A DNA stretch of 64,000 bases. Source: Flavobacteriales bacterium. Its GTDB lineage: Bacteria; Bacteroidota; Bacteroidia; Flavobacteriales_F; PHOS-HE28. Under the pieces are notes generated by a model. The model searched no databases, was not told the origin of the DNA, and saw only the letters and a program-made list of their open reading frames with translations. Below, one piece after another: positions 52,454-61,181 of the stretch (its first letter is position 1; each line of letters opens with the position of its first letter). The position numbers were made by a program, and so were the translations under genes. Location of the stretch: the NCBI GenBank assembly GCA_016704485.1, contig JADJAA010000001.1:1736001-1800000 (forward strand), read 5' to 3'.

Positions 52454-54331
52454 ATGTACAGGTGGCTATTGGCACTGTGCATGCTACTGATGGGTATGAC
52501 CGCTTTGCCTCAATACACCTTAAACGCTTGTTCCAATAGTACAAACGGTGTTTTTGATCTTCAAGATATAGCTTCACAGTTCGTAGTTGGTACCATGCTA
52601 TGTGATTCTTTCGGAGTAAGTTTCTCAACTTCTACCACTGTGGTCGACTCAATCTCACTTGAAACGGCATTTAACAGTGTTACGGACACGGTTTATGCTA
52701 TTGTTTCTTCCGATAATTGCCTGAACACAAGTTGGGATACGCTGTTTTTGGTGGTAAACCCAATTCCAAATTTGGCATTGGGCGTGGGTCCATTTTGCTC
52801 GGGAGATCTTCTAATCATCGGCGTGGCTCCAGCTTCTCCCATGCAGAGCTGGGTTTTGGAATGGCAATCTACGCTGGGAGGCGCACCAGACACGATTAAT
52901 GGTATGGACAATCCATGGTCCGGATCGGTGTACAACACCGATCCATCCAACAATTCTTTTCAGATAAACTCGGTCACCAATACCGTTACAGGCTGCGCAA
53001 ACAGTAACGCAGCGAATATTGTGGTAAACCAAATGCCAGTGGCCACCGTACTCAGCGACACAGCATTTTGCCCTGGCGAGCAGCTTCAGATCGCATTTTC
53101 TCCGACAGGTACAGACACCTTCTCTCTGGCTTGGTCTTCGGGAAGTTGGCCGAGTTCTTCGAGCGACACATTAGTGGCCCCAGCTATAAATACCACACCG
53201 AACAGCAATACGAGCGTACTGAATACCTTAACTAACAACACCACTGGTTGCGACACAACTTCTACGATAAGCATACTAATTCATCCCCAACCATCTTTCG
53301 ATACCATTACCTCCTTCGCTTGTGCAGGCGATACCTTAATTGTGTCCGGCATCTCAAATGCTAACATGGGTACTTACGCATGGGCCAGTTCGCCGCAACC
53401 TATCGCATTTGCCATCGCCAGCGACAGTGCGAGCATCATTAGCGCTAACAACTCCATGGATCCACTTCATCTGGTATTGCAAGGAGCCTGTTCGTTGGAT
53501 ACCTTGTTGATCAATATTCAGTTATTCCCCTTGCCGGTTGCGTTAATAACTAATACCAGCGATTTCCTTGATGGGCAGGTTAGCTATTGCAATGGTCAGC
53601 AATTGGTATTGAGCTGTGCAGATACGAATGCTGTCTGGACAGCGCTGGACACCGCCTTTTTGGAGCCGGACATGGCTCTTGGTGATTCATACGAACCCAT
53701 GATCACTAGCACTGGAACCCATGAAATAGTGCTCACCGTTAGCCGGGATTCAAGTGGGGTAGTCTGCAAAGCGGATACTATGCTTACTGTGCATGCTTCA
53801 CGCTCGTTGTGCAAGATCAGTTCATTGTACCAGTTCCCTGGCTATATTTTCATTGCTTCGTTGGATACCACTTTCAATGGCAATACACCGTTCTTCCAGT
53901 GGTTCAACGCGAATGACCCCTTAACTCTGGACACACTTGCTAGTGTTGGCAATGCGGCGGTTGCGATAATACCAGAAGCGCTGGCAGATAGCGTGATCCG
54001 CGTATTCGGATCCTACTATGGCGAAGGTCTCTGTGAGTGTAGTTCCGAGAGGTTGAACACAAAAGCGTTCTTTGGTCATGTGAACGAATTGAAGGTATAC
54101 CCGAATCCGGTCGTAGAGGGCAATGTTAATATGATCATGCCGAGTTATTTTAGGGACCAGCATGTGGAAATGCAACTGATCGATCTGCTCGGACAGAGCG
54201 TGCTGAAATTGGAAATGGAACCGGGTAGCATCTTCCGAACAGTTGAAATACCCTATGATCTGGATGGAATTTACCTGATGGAACTGCGCTCTGCAGCCCA
54301 TGTAGTGAGCCATAAAGTGATCGTGCGATGA
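52454..54331 (+). CDS. Large exported protein with T9SS-type sorting domain inside the T6SS operon
   Basis: A 625-residue protein. Start at 52454 gives MYRWLLALCMLLMGMTALPQ as signal peptide. The body consists of Ser/Thr/Asn-rich Ig-like repeats with Cys pairs (PNLALGVGPFCSGDLLIIGV, ATVLSDTAFCPGEQLQIAFS, FDTITSFACAGDTLIVSGIS). The last about 80 residues are a type-A T9SS sorting domain (LKVYPNPVVEGNVNMIM, IDLLGQSVLKLEME, GIYLMELRSAAHVVSHKVIV). It overlaps the next gene by four bases and follows the TssP-like gene by 40, so it is truly part of the operon. A T9SS cargo in a T6SS operon is unusual; a surface ring or adhesin at the firing site is one possibility. Confidence 0.8.
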   Translation: MYRWLLALCMLLMGMTALPQYTLNACSNSTNGVFDLQDIASQFVVGTMLCDSFGVSFSTSTTVVDSISLETAFNSVTDTVYAIVSSDNCLNTSWDTLFLVVNPIPNLALGVGPFCSGDLLIIGVAPASPMQSWVLEWQSTLGGAPDTINGMDNPWSGSVYNTDPSNNSFQINSVTNTVTGCANSNAANIVVNQMPVATVLSDTAFCPGEQLQIAFSPTGTDTFSLAWSSGSWPSSSSDTLVAPAINTTPNSNTSVLNTLTNNTTGCDTTSTISILIHPQPSFDTITSFACAGDTLIVSGISNANMGTYAWASSPQPIAFAIASDSASIISANNSMDPLHLVLQGACSLDTLLINIQLFPLPVALITNTSDFLDGQVSYCNGQQLVLSCADTNAVWTALDTAFLEPDMALGDSYEPMITSTGTHEIVLTVSRDSSGVVCKADTMLTVHASRSLCKISSLYQFPGYIFIASLDTTFNGNTPFFQWFNANDPLTLDTLASVGNAAVAIIPEALADSVIRVFGSYYGEGLCECSSERLNTKAFFGHVNELKVYPNPVVEGNVNMIMPSYFRDQHVEMQLIDLLGQSVLKLEMEPGSIFRTVEIPYDLDGIYLMELRSAAHVVSHKVIVR

Positions 54332-55797
54332 AAGGATACTTCATGTCCTTCTTAGTAGGTATACTAGCTACGGTCGTAATGCCGTTGGTCGTGAATTCGC
54401 AGGATAACATTCCGATGGACTTCAACCGCTCAGAGGCAAAGATCAAAGCATTTGAGCTGGCGGATCGGTTTAACGATCTGAGCCAATTGAAGGATACACA
54501 AGGACAGAATCTTGAAGGAAGGTTTTTGGATCTATTTGGACTGAATGCGCAACTGTTGTTGGATTTTCATGCAAACGATGAGAATGCTATCGATGTTAGC
54601 CAAAGCTTAGGCCCAAAGGCGTATTGTGCAGAGTACTATTCGAAAGGAATTGACGAACCATTAGGAGTGGTCACTAAGGTTATTAAGCCGCTTACATCAG
54701 TCACGCTTTCAGGCGCCCGAGATCATTTTATTGTGCGGCTTGTTATAAAACGAACTTTCCAAAAAGTGCTAAGCAATGGTGTATTGATCGTGCCGAAAAA
54801 GCCGAAAGAAGTGTTCCAATTCATGACCGTGCGCGTGAGTAAACAAGGGAAAGCATTGATCCAGGTAATACAACCCTATTTCGAGCCATTAGAGAATGAG
54901 TGGACACTTGATCTGTACAAATTCGGCGGTGGGAAAGGTGTGATCCGGAATAGTGGTGCCACATTATTGCCCAATGATGTTAACATGGCGGTCGGTTTAT
55001 TAGGTATCGGTCTTGGCTATCGTTTTTATCCTTTCAAAGGAGCTTCACCTCTGGTACGTGGTCGGTTGGGTCTTCATATAGGAGCGGGAGCAGAAAAATG
55101 GAGTTATAAGCTTCCCGGAATTGAGGCTATAGGATCGCAACAAGCTGATTATCTGGGTGCCGGTGATCATGTGACCAACCTGATCGAACTGAACATTCTG
55201 AATGACCTTGGTGGTGAGGATTTCGTGCTGAACCAGCGAAGTAGATTTGCACCGGAAAGCATAACAAGAACTTTGTTCACTTTCCGTGGCGCGGTTAGCT
55301 ATGATGTGTTCAAGAAAAGTAAATGGAGCACCAACCTGGAATTCGGGTTGGGCTATGTTTCTGGTGGCAAGGCCAATGTGCACCTTAGTGCTGTGGATGA
55401 CCAATTCGCAGTTTTCCAAGAAGGACCATTCGCGGGTAGTGAAGTTGCTATTAACCCCAATTCCGTAAGCTACAACGGAAACACGGTATATAGTAACACG
55501 CATGCATCTGCTTATGGGTTTGGCTCGTCCGGTACTGAATTGGATCAGGAAGTGGAATTAAGATCTACGTTCTATTGGGATGTGAGATTGACACAGTCTT
55601 TTAGAGCTGGAAAGATAAAGCTTGGGGCTTTTCTATCTTTAAGGCAACATATCACACCAAGTCTTGATAATACCGATCTACCGGCAACACAACTGAATGA
55701 GATCCGTCAGCAGGAGGTTTCTGCTAGTAGGGCGTTCGTTAAAAAGGCTACGCCTCATTTCTTGGGCTTCGGACTTAGCATTCAAAAAATAAGATAA
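54328..55797 (+). CDS. Probable outer-membrane beta-barrel protein of the T6SS operon
   Basis: A 489-residue protein with signal peptide (about 1-24, ending VVNSQ). The N-terminal part (25-200) is mixed; from about 205 onward strands of barrel type alternate (MAVGLLGIGLGYRFYPF, VRGRLGLHIGAGAEKWSY, FTFRGAVSYDVFKKSKWSTN, LEFGLGYVSGG, FYWDVRLTQSFRAGKIKLGA). No family recognised. It is translationally coupled to the T9SS-type gene before it, with the TssR gene two bases later. It may give the T6SS an outer-membrane anchor, which subtype iii otherwise lacks since it has no TssJ. Confidence 0.7.
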   Translation: MKGYFMSFLVGILATVVMPLVVNSQDNIPMDFNRSEAKIKAFELADRFNDLSQLKDTQGQNLEGRFLDLFGLNAQLLLDFHANDENAIDVSQSLGPKAYCAEYYSKGIDEPLGVVTKVIKPLTSVTLSGARDHFIVRLVIKRTFQKVLSNGVLIVPKKPKEVFQFMTVRVSKQGKALIQVIQPYFEPLENEWTLDLYKFGGGKGVIRNSGATLLPNDVNMAVGLLGIGLGYRFYPFKGASPLVRGRLGLHIGAGAEKWSYKLPGIEAIGSQQADYLGAGDHVTNLIELNILNDLGGEDFVLNQRSRFAPESITRTLFTFRGAVSYDVFKKSKWSTNLEFGLGYVSGGKANVHLSAVDDQFAVFQEGPFAGSEVAINPNSVSYNGNTVYSNTHASAYGFGSSGTELDQEVELRSTFYWDVRLTQSFRAGKIKLGAFLSLRQHITPSLDNTDLPATQLNEIRQQEVSASRAFVKKATPHFLGFGLSIQKIR

Positions 55798-55799
55798 GC

Positions 55800-58307
55800 A
55801 TGAACATCTCACGGCATTTGCGCGTTTGGCATTTGGTGGTAAGCACGGTTGGTCCATTGTTAATCTGTGCACAGCTTCAGTTGCCCAGTGAATTGCTCCA
55901 TCCGCGATATAGTATGGGGGAAAAAATGGTTAAGCTGAATGACGGGGTTGATTATCAAACTGGAAAGATTCATAGCCGCAATACCGCCGACCAAGAGTGG
56001 CATGCCTTCACCGATAGATCGGATGTGGGCATTTATGAGAATGATAAATGGAAAGAAAAAAAGACCGCTCTGCCACGCATTGGAACCATGCTAACGGTCA
56101 TTAAAGAAAGTAATGAGGGAGTTGAAGTAACACAGGGAGGCTCCAAATTGGGTTGGGTGAAAAAGGCGGAACTCGTGCTTTGGCCGCATCCTCTGGTGAA
56201 GTACGGTTCTGAGGCTGTGGATCTTAAAGCGTTTATCGTGAACACGGTTGATAAAGCCTTTACTGAAAAAATTGGCAAAGACCCTACGTTGAAGGCTTTC
56301 TATCAAATTTACGATGGCCCATCCTCCAACAAGGTACTGGACACTAAACAGATCTACCAGATACTCTTTGCTTATAAATACGATGATGCGCAAGGACGTT
56401 ACCTCCTTAGCAATAACTATAAACTGGATGGAGATGGGCAAATTCTTGGGTGGGTGGATCAGAACCGTGTCAAAATTTGGGATACGGCTTTAGCGCTAGA
56501 ACCCAATTGGGATAACAGTGCGATGGACGAGCGAAGAAAGAACAGTCAATTCATTGCGCAAGTGTTCAAGGATCATAATGATGCTACGCGTTATTATGGT
56601 GGTGACTATAAGGTGAAACCGTTGAATCAACTTGATCCGGTCATACTGGAAAAAGATAAGACGAACGTGTCCATCCTGCATGAAAGCGGACGGTTCAGTG
56701 GCATTATTCCGCGCTTCCCTTTCTTGTCTCAGGCTAGTAACGATGCAGTGATCGAATGCGGTGCAATTGGCAAAATGAATGTTGCGAATACAGGAGCGAT
56801 CAAGGGTACGAGCGATGTGGAATTCGGGTTACTCCGGAAGAAATTGGAGCGAGCACAGGAAAACCAAGGCAAGGTGAACATTGTGTTTGTTGTGGATGCA
56901 ACTATTGGCATGCAAAAGCATTTCAAGTCTACCTTGTTGCCAGCCGTTCAAGCGCTTATTGCAAATACAGCAAGTGAGAAACGTAGCAATTTGCGTTTCG
57001 GAATGGTGGCTTATGCCGATGGTGATTGTGGAAGCTCAGTAGATAACGTTCTGGTGAAACGTATCAAGCTGACCAATGATCTTGATCAATTCTCCAAGTT
57101 TGCCAGCGCAACGCAAGTGAATACAAGCATTGATGGCGATGTATTGGTTGCGTCCAGGTTTGGCTTGTTATCCGCACTCAATGATCTGGGAATGAATGAA
57201 GACGAGACCAACATCATCTTCCACTTGGGTAGAACAATGGATGTGGGGAGTGATATGGTACGTAGTTTTAGTTGTACCCAAATACCCTTTGTTGATGATG
57301 GTGATCTGATCAATGCATTCTTCAATAAGAGACCAGCTATTATTTCCTTTCAGACAGCTTGGAAAAATGGCATTGGTTATAAGGGGTTCGAAGATGAAAT
57401 GCAGGTGTTAATGGAGAAGGTCGCAAGTAAAATTAATGATAGCGAGAAGGAACGGTTCATAAACTATGCCCCAGGACAAGAAACACAAACAGAGGTCATC
57501 AGGAAAAAGGGGTATACAGAGATCGAGAATGCACCAACCTTGATGCGCATCTATTATCCGGACCGATCCCAGGCGGAAAGTGAATTGAGTCCTGAAGTAT
57601 TGGTACAATTGATCGGTGAAGCATATGGAGAAGCCAATAAGAAAGGCGAGACGGAATTGAACATCAGGGCAAAGCTCTTCAACGATGACCAGACACTTGG
57701 TAAAGCCTTTACGGACTTCAGTTCAGAAGCTGTGATCGCCTTGAGTAAAGCTAACCTTACAACAGAGGAAATGCTCTTGTTAGCGAAAGAGCGCGTACAC
57801 ACGTTCCAGTTGGCAAATACTTTTCTGAAGAACAAGGACGCACAATATCCTACTTATAGGCTAGTGCTATTCATGAAACAGGGTAGCGTAGATGCATTGC
57901 GTGACCTTTTCGCACGTGTGGAAAATGCTTCTGATAGTGAAGATGCTGCGGGGCAGCGGGATATTCTTAAAAGCGCATTGGAGAAATACGCCAAAAGTAT
58001 TTTGAACATTGAAGACATGGATCAGAAGGTGGATATAAGCAGATTGCGCAGCCAAATAACCGGAGTGGGGGACCATGTTGGTGGCAGCACCTCCCTACTA
58101 AGCCGCTTGAGTAAATTGGATGATATTGAAAACCTGAGTGATATGGAAGTTCAGAATTATTTCCGTGAAATTAAACGCTCGGGTCGCGAGTTCAATGATA
58201 AAGTCATAAATGTAAAAGGCGGTTACCCTTTTGTATATACCGCTGGCATTGGAGAGCGTGACAAAGAGTTGAAATTCTACTGGATCCCAATGGAATACCT
58301 GTTCTAG
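55800..58307 (+). CDS. tssR: T6SS subtype iii vWA-domain protein TssR
   Basis: An 835-residue exported protein (signal-like MNISRHLRVWHLVVSTVGPLLICAQ). An SH3-like region is suggested early (about 75-125, MLTVIKESNEGVEVTQGG, KLGWVKKAEL). The von Willebrand A domain spans about 360-560: VNIVFVVDATIGMQKHFK, FGMVAYADGDCGSSVDNVLV. The MIDAS, normally DxSxS, reads DATIG, so metal binding is doubtful. The C-terminal quarter is helical. Size, vWA domain and position match TssR. It probably works at the periplasm or outer membrane with TssO and TssP. The ABC transporter gene follows within a few bases. Confidence 0.82.
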   Translation: MNISRHLRVWHLVVSTVGPLLICAQLQLPSELLHPRYSMGEKMVKLNDGVDYQTGKIHSRNTADQEWHAFTDRSDVGIYENDKWKEKKTALPRIGTMLTVIKESNEGVEVTQGGSKLGWVKKAELVLWPHPLVKYGSEAVDLKAFIVNTVDKAFTEKIGKDPTLKAFYQIYDGPSSNKVLDTKQIYQILFAYKYDDAQGRYLLSNNYKLDGDGQILGWVDQNRVKIWDTALALEPNWDNSAMDERRKNSQFIAQVFKDHNDATRYYGGDYKVKPLNQLDPVILEKDKTNVSILHESGRFSGIIPRFPFLSQASNDAVIECGAIGKMNVANTGAIKGTSDVEFGLLRKKLERAQENQGKVNIVFVVDATIGMQKHFKSTLLPAVQALIANTASEKRSNLRFGMVAYADGDCGSSVDNVLVKRIKLTNDLDQFSKFASATQVNTSIDGDVLVASRFGLLSALNDLGMNEDETNIIFHLGRTMDVGSDMVRSFSCTQIPFVDDGDLINAFFNKRPAIISFQTAWKNGIGYKGFEDEMQVLMEKVASKINDSEKERFINYAPGQETQTEVIRKKGYTEIENAPTLMRIYYPDRSQAESELSPEVLVQLIGEAYGEANKKGETELNIRAKLFNDDQTLGKAFTDFSSEAVIALSKANLTTEEMLLLAKERVHTFQLANTFLKNKDAQYPTYRLVLFMKQGSVDALRDLFARVENASDSEDAAGQRDILKSALEKYAKSILNIEDMDQKVDISRLRSQITGVGDHVGGSTSLLSRLSKLDDIENLSDMEVQNYFREIKRSGREFNDKVINVKGGYPFVYTAGIGERDKELKFYWIPMEYLF

Positions 58308-58389
58308 AGCGATCGAGCACACCGCAAGGGCCACTGCTCCTGCTTTCTCCATTCGTGACCTTGACCTAGGCTATGAAATTGGTTGTACG

Positions 58390-59064
58390 GTGCTGCACAT
58401 TCCTCATCTTACGGTTTTGCCGGGTGAGCTTACATTCGTATTAGGCCCTAGTGGTGCAGGTAAGAGTACCCTGTTAGAGAGTTTGGGTTTAATGAAGAAC
58501 ACGTTCCAGCCCGGCCCAAATTCTCTACTTGACCTCAAAACCGAACAAGAAAATACTATTGGTTTATTGGATATTTGGGAAGATGGTGGTGACCGCGCAA
58601 CTGCGATGCGGAAAAAACATTTCTCCTTTATTTTTCAAAGTACGAACCTAATGCCCAATTTCAGCTTGGGCGAGAATATCTGCTTTACGGGCATGCTGGA
58701 AGGAGCAGACCTTGGTACTATGAAACCCAAGGCCTTGCAGTTAATGGATCAGCTCAACTTGGATCCTGCATTGTTCGACCAACCAGCTGCTATGGCCAGT
58801 GGTGGTCAGCGGCAACGTGCCGCATTCGTGCGTGCTTTATGCAAAAGGTTTGATGTGCTCTTTTGCGATGAACCTACTGGAAATTTGGACCACGAGAATG
58901 CGCTTTCATTGTTCCAACTATTGAGCAAGCATATAAAGGATAACCAATTGGCAGCCGTAATTGTTAGTCATGATGTAGCGTTGGCTGAACGTTTTGCGGA
59001 TCGCATTGTAAATATTGAGCTACAGAAACGCAACAAGCAGACCATTGGAGTGGTTCAACCATGA
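58390..59064 (+). CDS. ABC transporter ATPase of the T6SS operon (LolD/FtsE-like)
   Basis: From the first canonical start (GTG 58390) the protein has 224 residues: Walker A GPSGAGKST (19-27), Q-loop FIFQSTNLMPNFSLGENI, signature ASGGQRQRAAFVRAL (usually LSGGQ), Walker B VLFCDEPTGNLD, H-loop VIVSHDVAL. The signature and D-loop place it with MacB/LolD/FtsE ATPases. The frame stays open upstream and encodes FSIRDLDLGYEIGCT, the normal first strand and A-loop Tyr, so translation probably begins at a non-standard codon near 58312 (ATC) or 58351 (ATT). It overlaps the permease gene by four bases. It powers the permease at 59061. Confidence 0.85.
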   Translation: MLHIPHLTVLPGELTFVLGPSGAGKSTLLESLGLMKNTFQPGPNSLLDLKTEQENTIGLLDIWEDGGDRATAMRKKHFSFIFQSTNLMPNFSLGENICFTGMLEGADLGTMKPKALQLMDQLNLDPALFDQPAAMASGGQRQRAAFVRALCKRFDVLFCDEPTGNLDHENALSLFQLLSKHIKDNQLAAVIVSHDVALAERFADRIVNIELQKRNKQTIGVVQP

Positions 59065-60707
59065 TCGAACTCCTTTTCAAAGCAATAGCTGGTAGGGGTG
59101 CCGATCACCGGGCGCTATTCTTGCGCAATGAGTTGCGCACGGTGCTTGGTAAGGGGAACAAGAATTTGAAGACCTTGGCCTACTTCACATTGCTGGCATT
59201 TATTGCCGTAGTGTTTGCAGAAGCGGGATGGAAGTACTTGGGGAAGCGCATGGATAACCCTTACGTAAAGTGGATCGATTTTCCGGTAAGCTCCGATGTG
59301 GACAGTCAATACAGAGCAATTATCCACGACTTGGATAGCTTAAAGAGCTTACAGCGGTTCACCCTTGATCGTCATAGTGGATTCAATCGCTATATTTTAG
59401 GTTTTCGCCGAGCTGATGGGCGTGTGACGGACAAAGTAAAGGGCCGCACATTCATTTCTCCAGAAGATAATTCGCTACTGGCTGCCATACTAAATGAGCA
59501 GAATGTCTTGCGTATGAATGCTCCAGGAAATGATCCGAGCACATGGACTGATACACAAAAGAAAACGGGCATCTTCATCACGGAAGAACTGGTGCGAATG
59601 ATGAAATTCGATGCCGATCAGGACACGTTGTACGCGCAGTACGGCAAAGATCATTACTTGCAATTACGGGTTATCGCTGTGGTGAAGAGCCTGCCGGACC
59701 GCGCCATGTTCATGAGCAGTTATGAAATGTTCTGGGACCTCGCTCGGAGCGCAGGCACCGAATTCGATTTTTATAACAACTATCGCCAGACGGACCAACT
59801 GCAGTTCCTGGTGAAAATGGATGATGCTCAGTTCGACACAAAAGCCGCCAAAGTTCAACTGGACCAACTTGTTCAGGAACAGGGTTATGATCTTCAGGTC
59901 AAGAACATCTTGCTTCAACAATTGCCTGTACTGCAAGGTCCGTTCAATGCTACCATGACCGTAATGTTGGAAGGTGAACATGAAGTAAGCCGCACCCATG
60001 GTCTGGTGGAACTGATCACCCGCGCCAGCACTACCGAATACCTGAGGCCATTCCTACAGGAGGAGTACAATTGGGCCCGCACTGGCGACCTTAGTGGCTC
60101 CAAGGATGTGTTGGTGAGGCCCGGCACTGGCGACAACAAATACTCCTTCGTTACCCTGCACTTCAACCAGATCGACAGCATCCGTCCATTCCGCAAATAC
60201 ATGTTGAACAAATTTGCGTTGGACATTAATTTGGAGCAGATCGAATCGCGGGAGAACTTTCACTTGGTTACCGTGATCACCAGCATTCTGGCCATTGCAC
60301 TCATCCTTTTCGCTTTGATCAGCATTTCCATGTTCATCAGCAATGTATTGCGGTCACATCTTGAAAAAATAAAAATGAACCTGGGCACCTTTATGGCATT
60401 CGGCCTTTCGCGCCAATTCCTAGTGGGCAGTTACTTGCGCATGATCCTGGGCATGTTGTTGGCCGTTTTCTTGTTTGCCTTGATGGTAGTTGGTATGCTG
60501 GATGTATTGCACGTACCATACCGTTTGCTCACACTGTTAGGCATGTCATTGAACCAAGACTTCAACGAGGCGTTCAGCGTGTTGAGCTTGAGCTTGTTCT
60601 TGCTCATCATACTTATCTTGCTGCTCACGTGGTGGAATACGCGCCGATCTGTGAATGCCGTGTTGCGCCATGCTCCCAGCGACCTCATTTACAACCGAAC
60701 GGAATGA
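59061..60707 (+). CDS. ABC transporter permease, FtsX/LolC-like, in the T6SS operon
   Basis: A 548-residue four-helix permease: TM1 about 37-57, a periplasmic domain of about 340 residues, then TM2-TM4 (about 405-430, 465-487, 514-533) with the FtsX-type VLRSHLEKIKMNLGTFMAFG coupling segment between TM2 and TM3. This is the MacB/LolC topology, whose members work by mechanotransmission, moving lipoproteins or controlling periplasmic enzymes, not ordinary import. Its periplasmic domain has no family I recognise. It overlaps the ATPase and the lipoprotein genes by four bases each, so all three are made together with the T6SS envelope proteins. Confidence 0.87.
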   Translation: MIELLFKAIAGRGADHRALFLRNELRTVLGKGNKNLKTLAYFTLLAFIAVVFAEAGWKYLGKRMDNPYVKWIDFPVSSDVDSQYRAIIHDLDSLKSLQRFTLDRHSGFNRYILGFRRADGRVTDKVKGRTFISPEDNSLLAAILNEQNVLRMNAPGNDPSTWTDTQKKTGIFITEELVRMMKFDADQDTLYAQYGKDHYLQLRVIAVVKSLPDRAMFMSSYEMFWDLARSAGTEFDFYNNYRQTDQLQFLVKMDDAQFDTKAAKVQLDQLVQEQGYDLQVKNILLQQLPVLQGPFNATMTVMLEGEHEVSRTHGLVELITRASTTEYLRPFLQEEYNWARTGDLSGSKDVLVRPGTGDNKYSFVTLHFNQIDSIRPFRKYMLNKFALDINLEQIESRENFHLVTVITSILAIALILFALISISMFISNVLRSHLEKIKMNLGTFMAFGLSRQFLVGSYLRMILGMLLAVFLFALMVVGMLDVLHVPYRLLTLLGMSLNQDFNEAFSVLSLSLFLLIILILLLTWWNTRRSVNAVLRHAPSDLIYNRTE

Positions 60708-61174
60708 AGAACCTGCACATTTTCTCTGTGCTCTTGATCGCAATGTTAGCAAGTGGATGTGGTGCTGACAAGTATGATGAAGAAGTACAGAAAGCCGTTG
60801 AAGCGTTGGATCAGAACCCGCAGATACAGGAGCACAAAGAGGCTAAGCAGCAGGACCTGGAGGTACTCGACGAGACCGAGGTGAAGGCGTTTCACGAAGA
60901 GGTGAAGAAGCAGGAAGAAAAACGGGTTGAGCGGATCTCTGCATCACCTCTGGCTGGATTCGCGACAGAGCCAGAAAAGTTAGCAGCTCATTTGCAAGCA
61001 AAAGTTGATGATGCTGCTAATTGCAAAGGCATTGCCGAGTTGAAAGAGTTTTTTGCCAAATGCGGAGATGATCAAGTATTCAGAGAAATTTACAATGATC
61101 AAGATTACCAGCAGGATATTCTAAAGGTATTCGGCAACTTCAAGGATCTTGTGCGCAAGTGTAACAGCAAATGA
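60704..61174 (+). CDS. Lipoprotein coupled to the ABC transporter, TssQ candidate
   Basis: A 156-residue lipoprotein: MKNLHIFSVLLIAMLASGC with lipobox ASGC (Cys19), an acidic, Glu/Lys-rich helical segment (about 25-85, likely a long helix), then a small domain with Cys pairs (NCKGIAELKEFFAKCGDD, LVRKC). Start overlaps the permease stop (ATGA). T6SS-iii loci include a lipoprotein called TssQ, and this is the only small lipoprotein in the envelope operon, so it could be TssQ. Equally, it parallels TagQ, the outer-membrane lipoprotein that works with the TagT-TagS ABC transporter in Pseudomonas. Sequence alone does not decide. Confidence 0.7.
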   Translation: MKNLHIFSVLLIAMLASGCGADKYDEEVQKAVEALDQNPQIQEHKEAKQQDLEVLDETEVKAFHEEVKKQEEKRVERISASPLAGFATEPEKLAAHLQAKVDDAANCKGIAELKEFFAKCGDDQVFREIYNDQDYQQDILKVFGNFKDLVRKCNSK

Positions 61175-61181
61175 CCGAAGA

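Noticed and set aside
55800..59064. Fusion of the vWA protein and the ABC ATPase through a +1 frameshift at the TAG
   Set aside because: The frame would allow it, but the vWA protein is exported and the ATPase must be cytoplasmic; a non-standard start codon is simpler.
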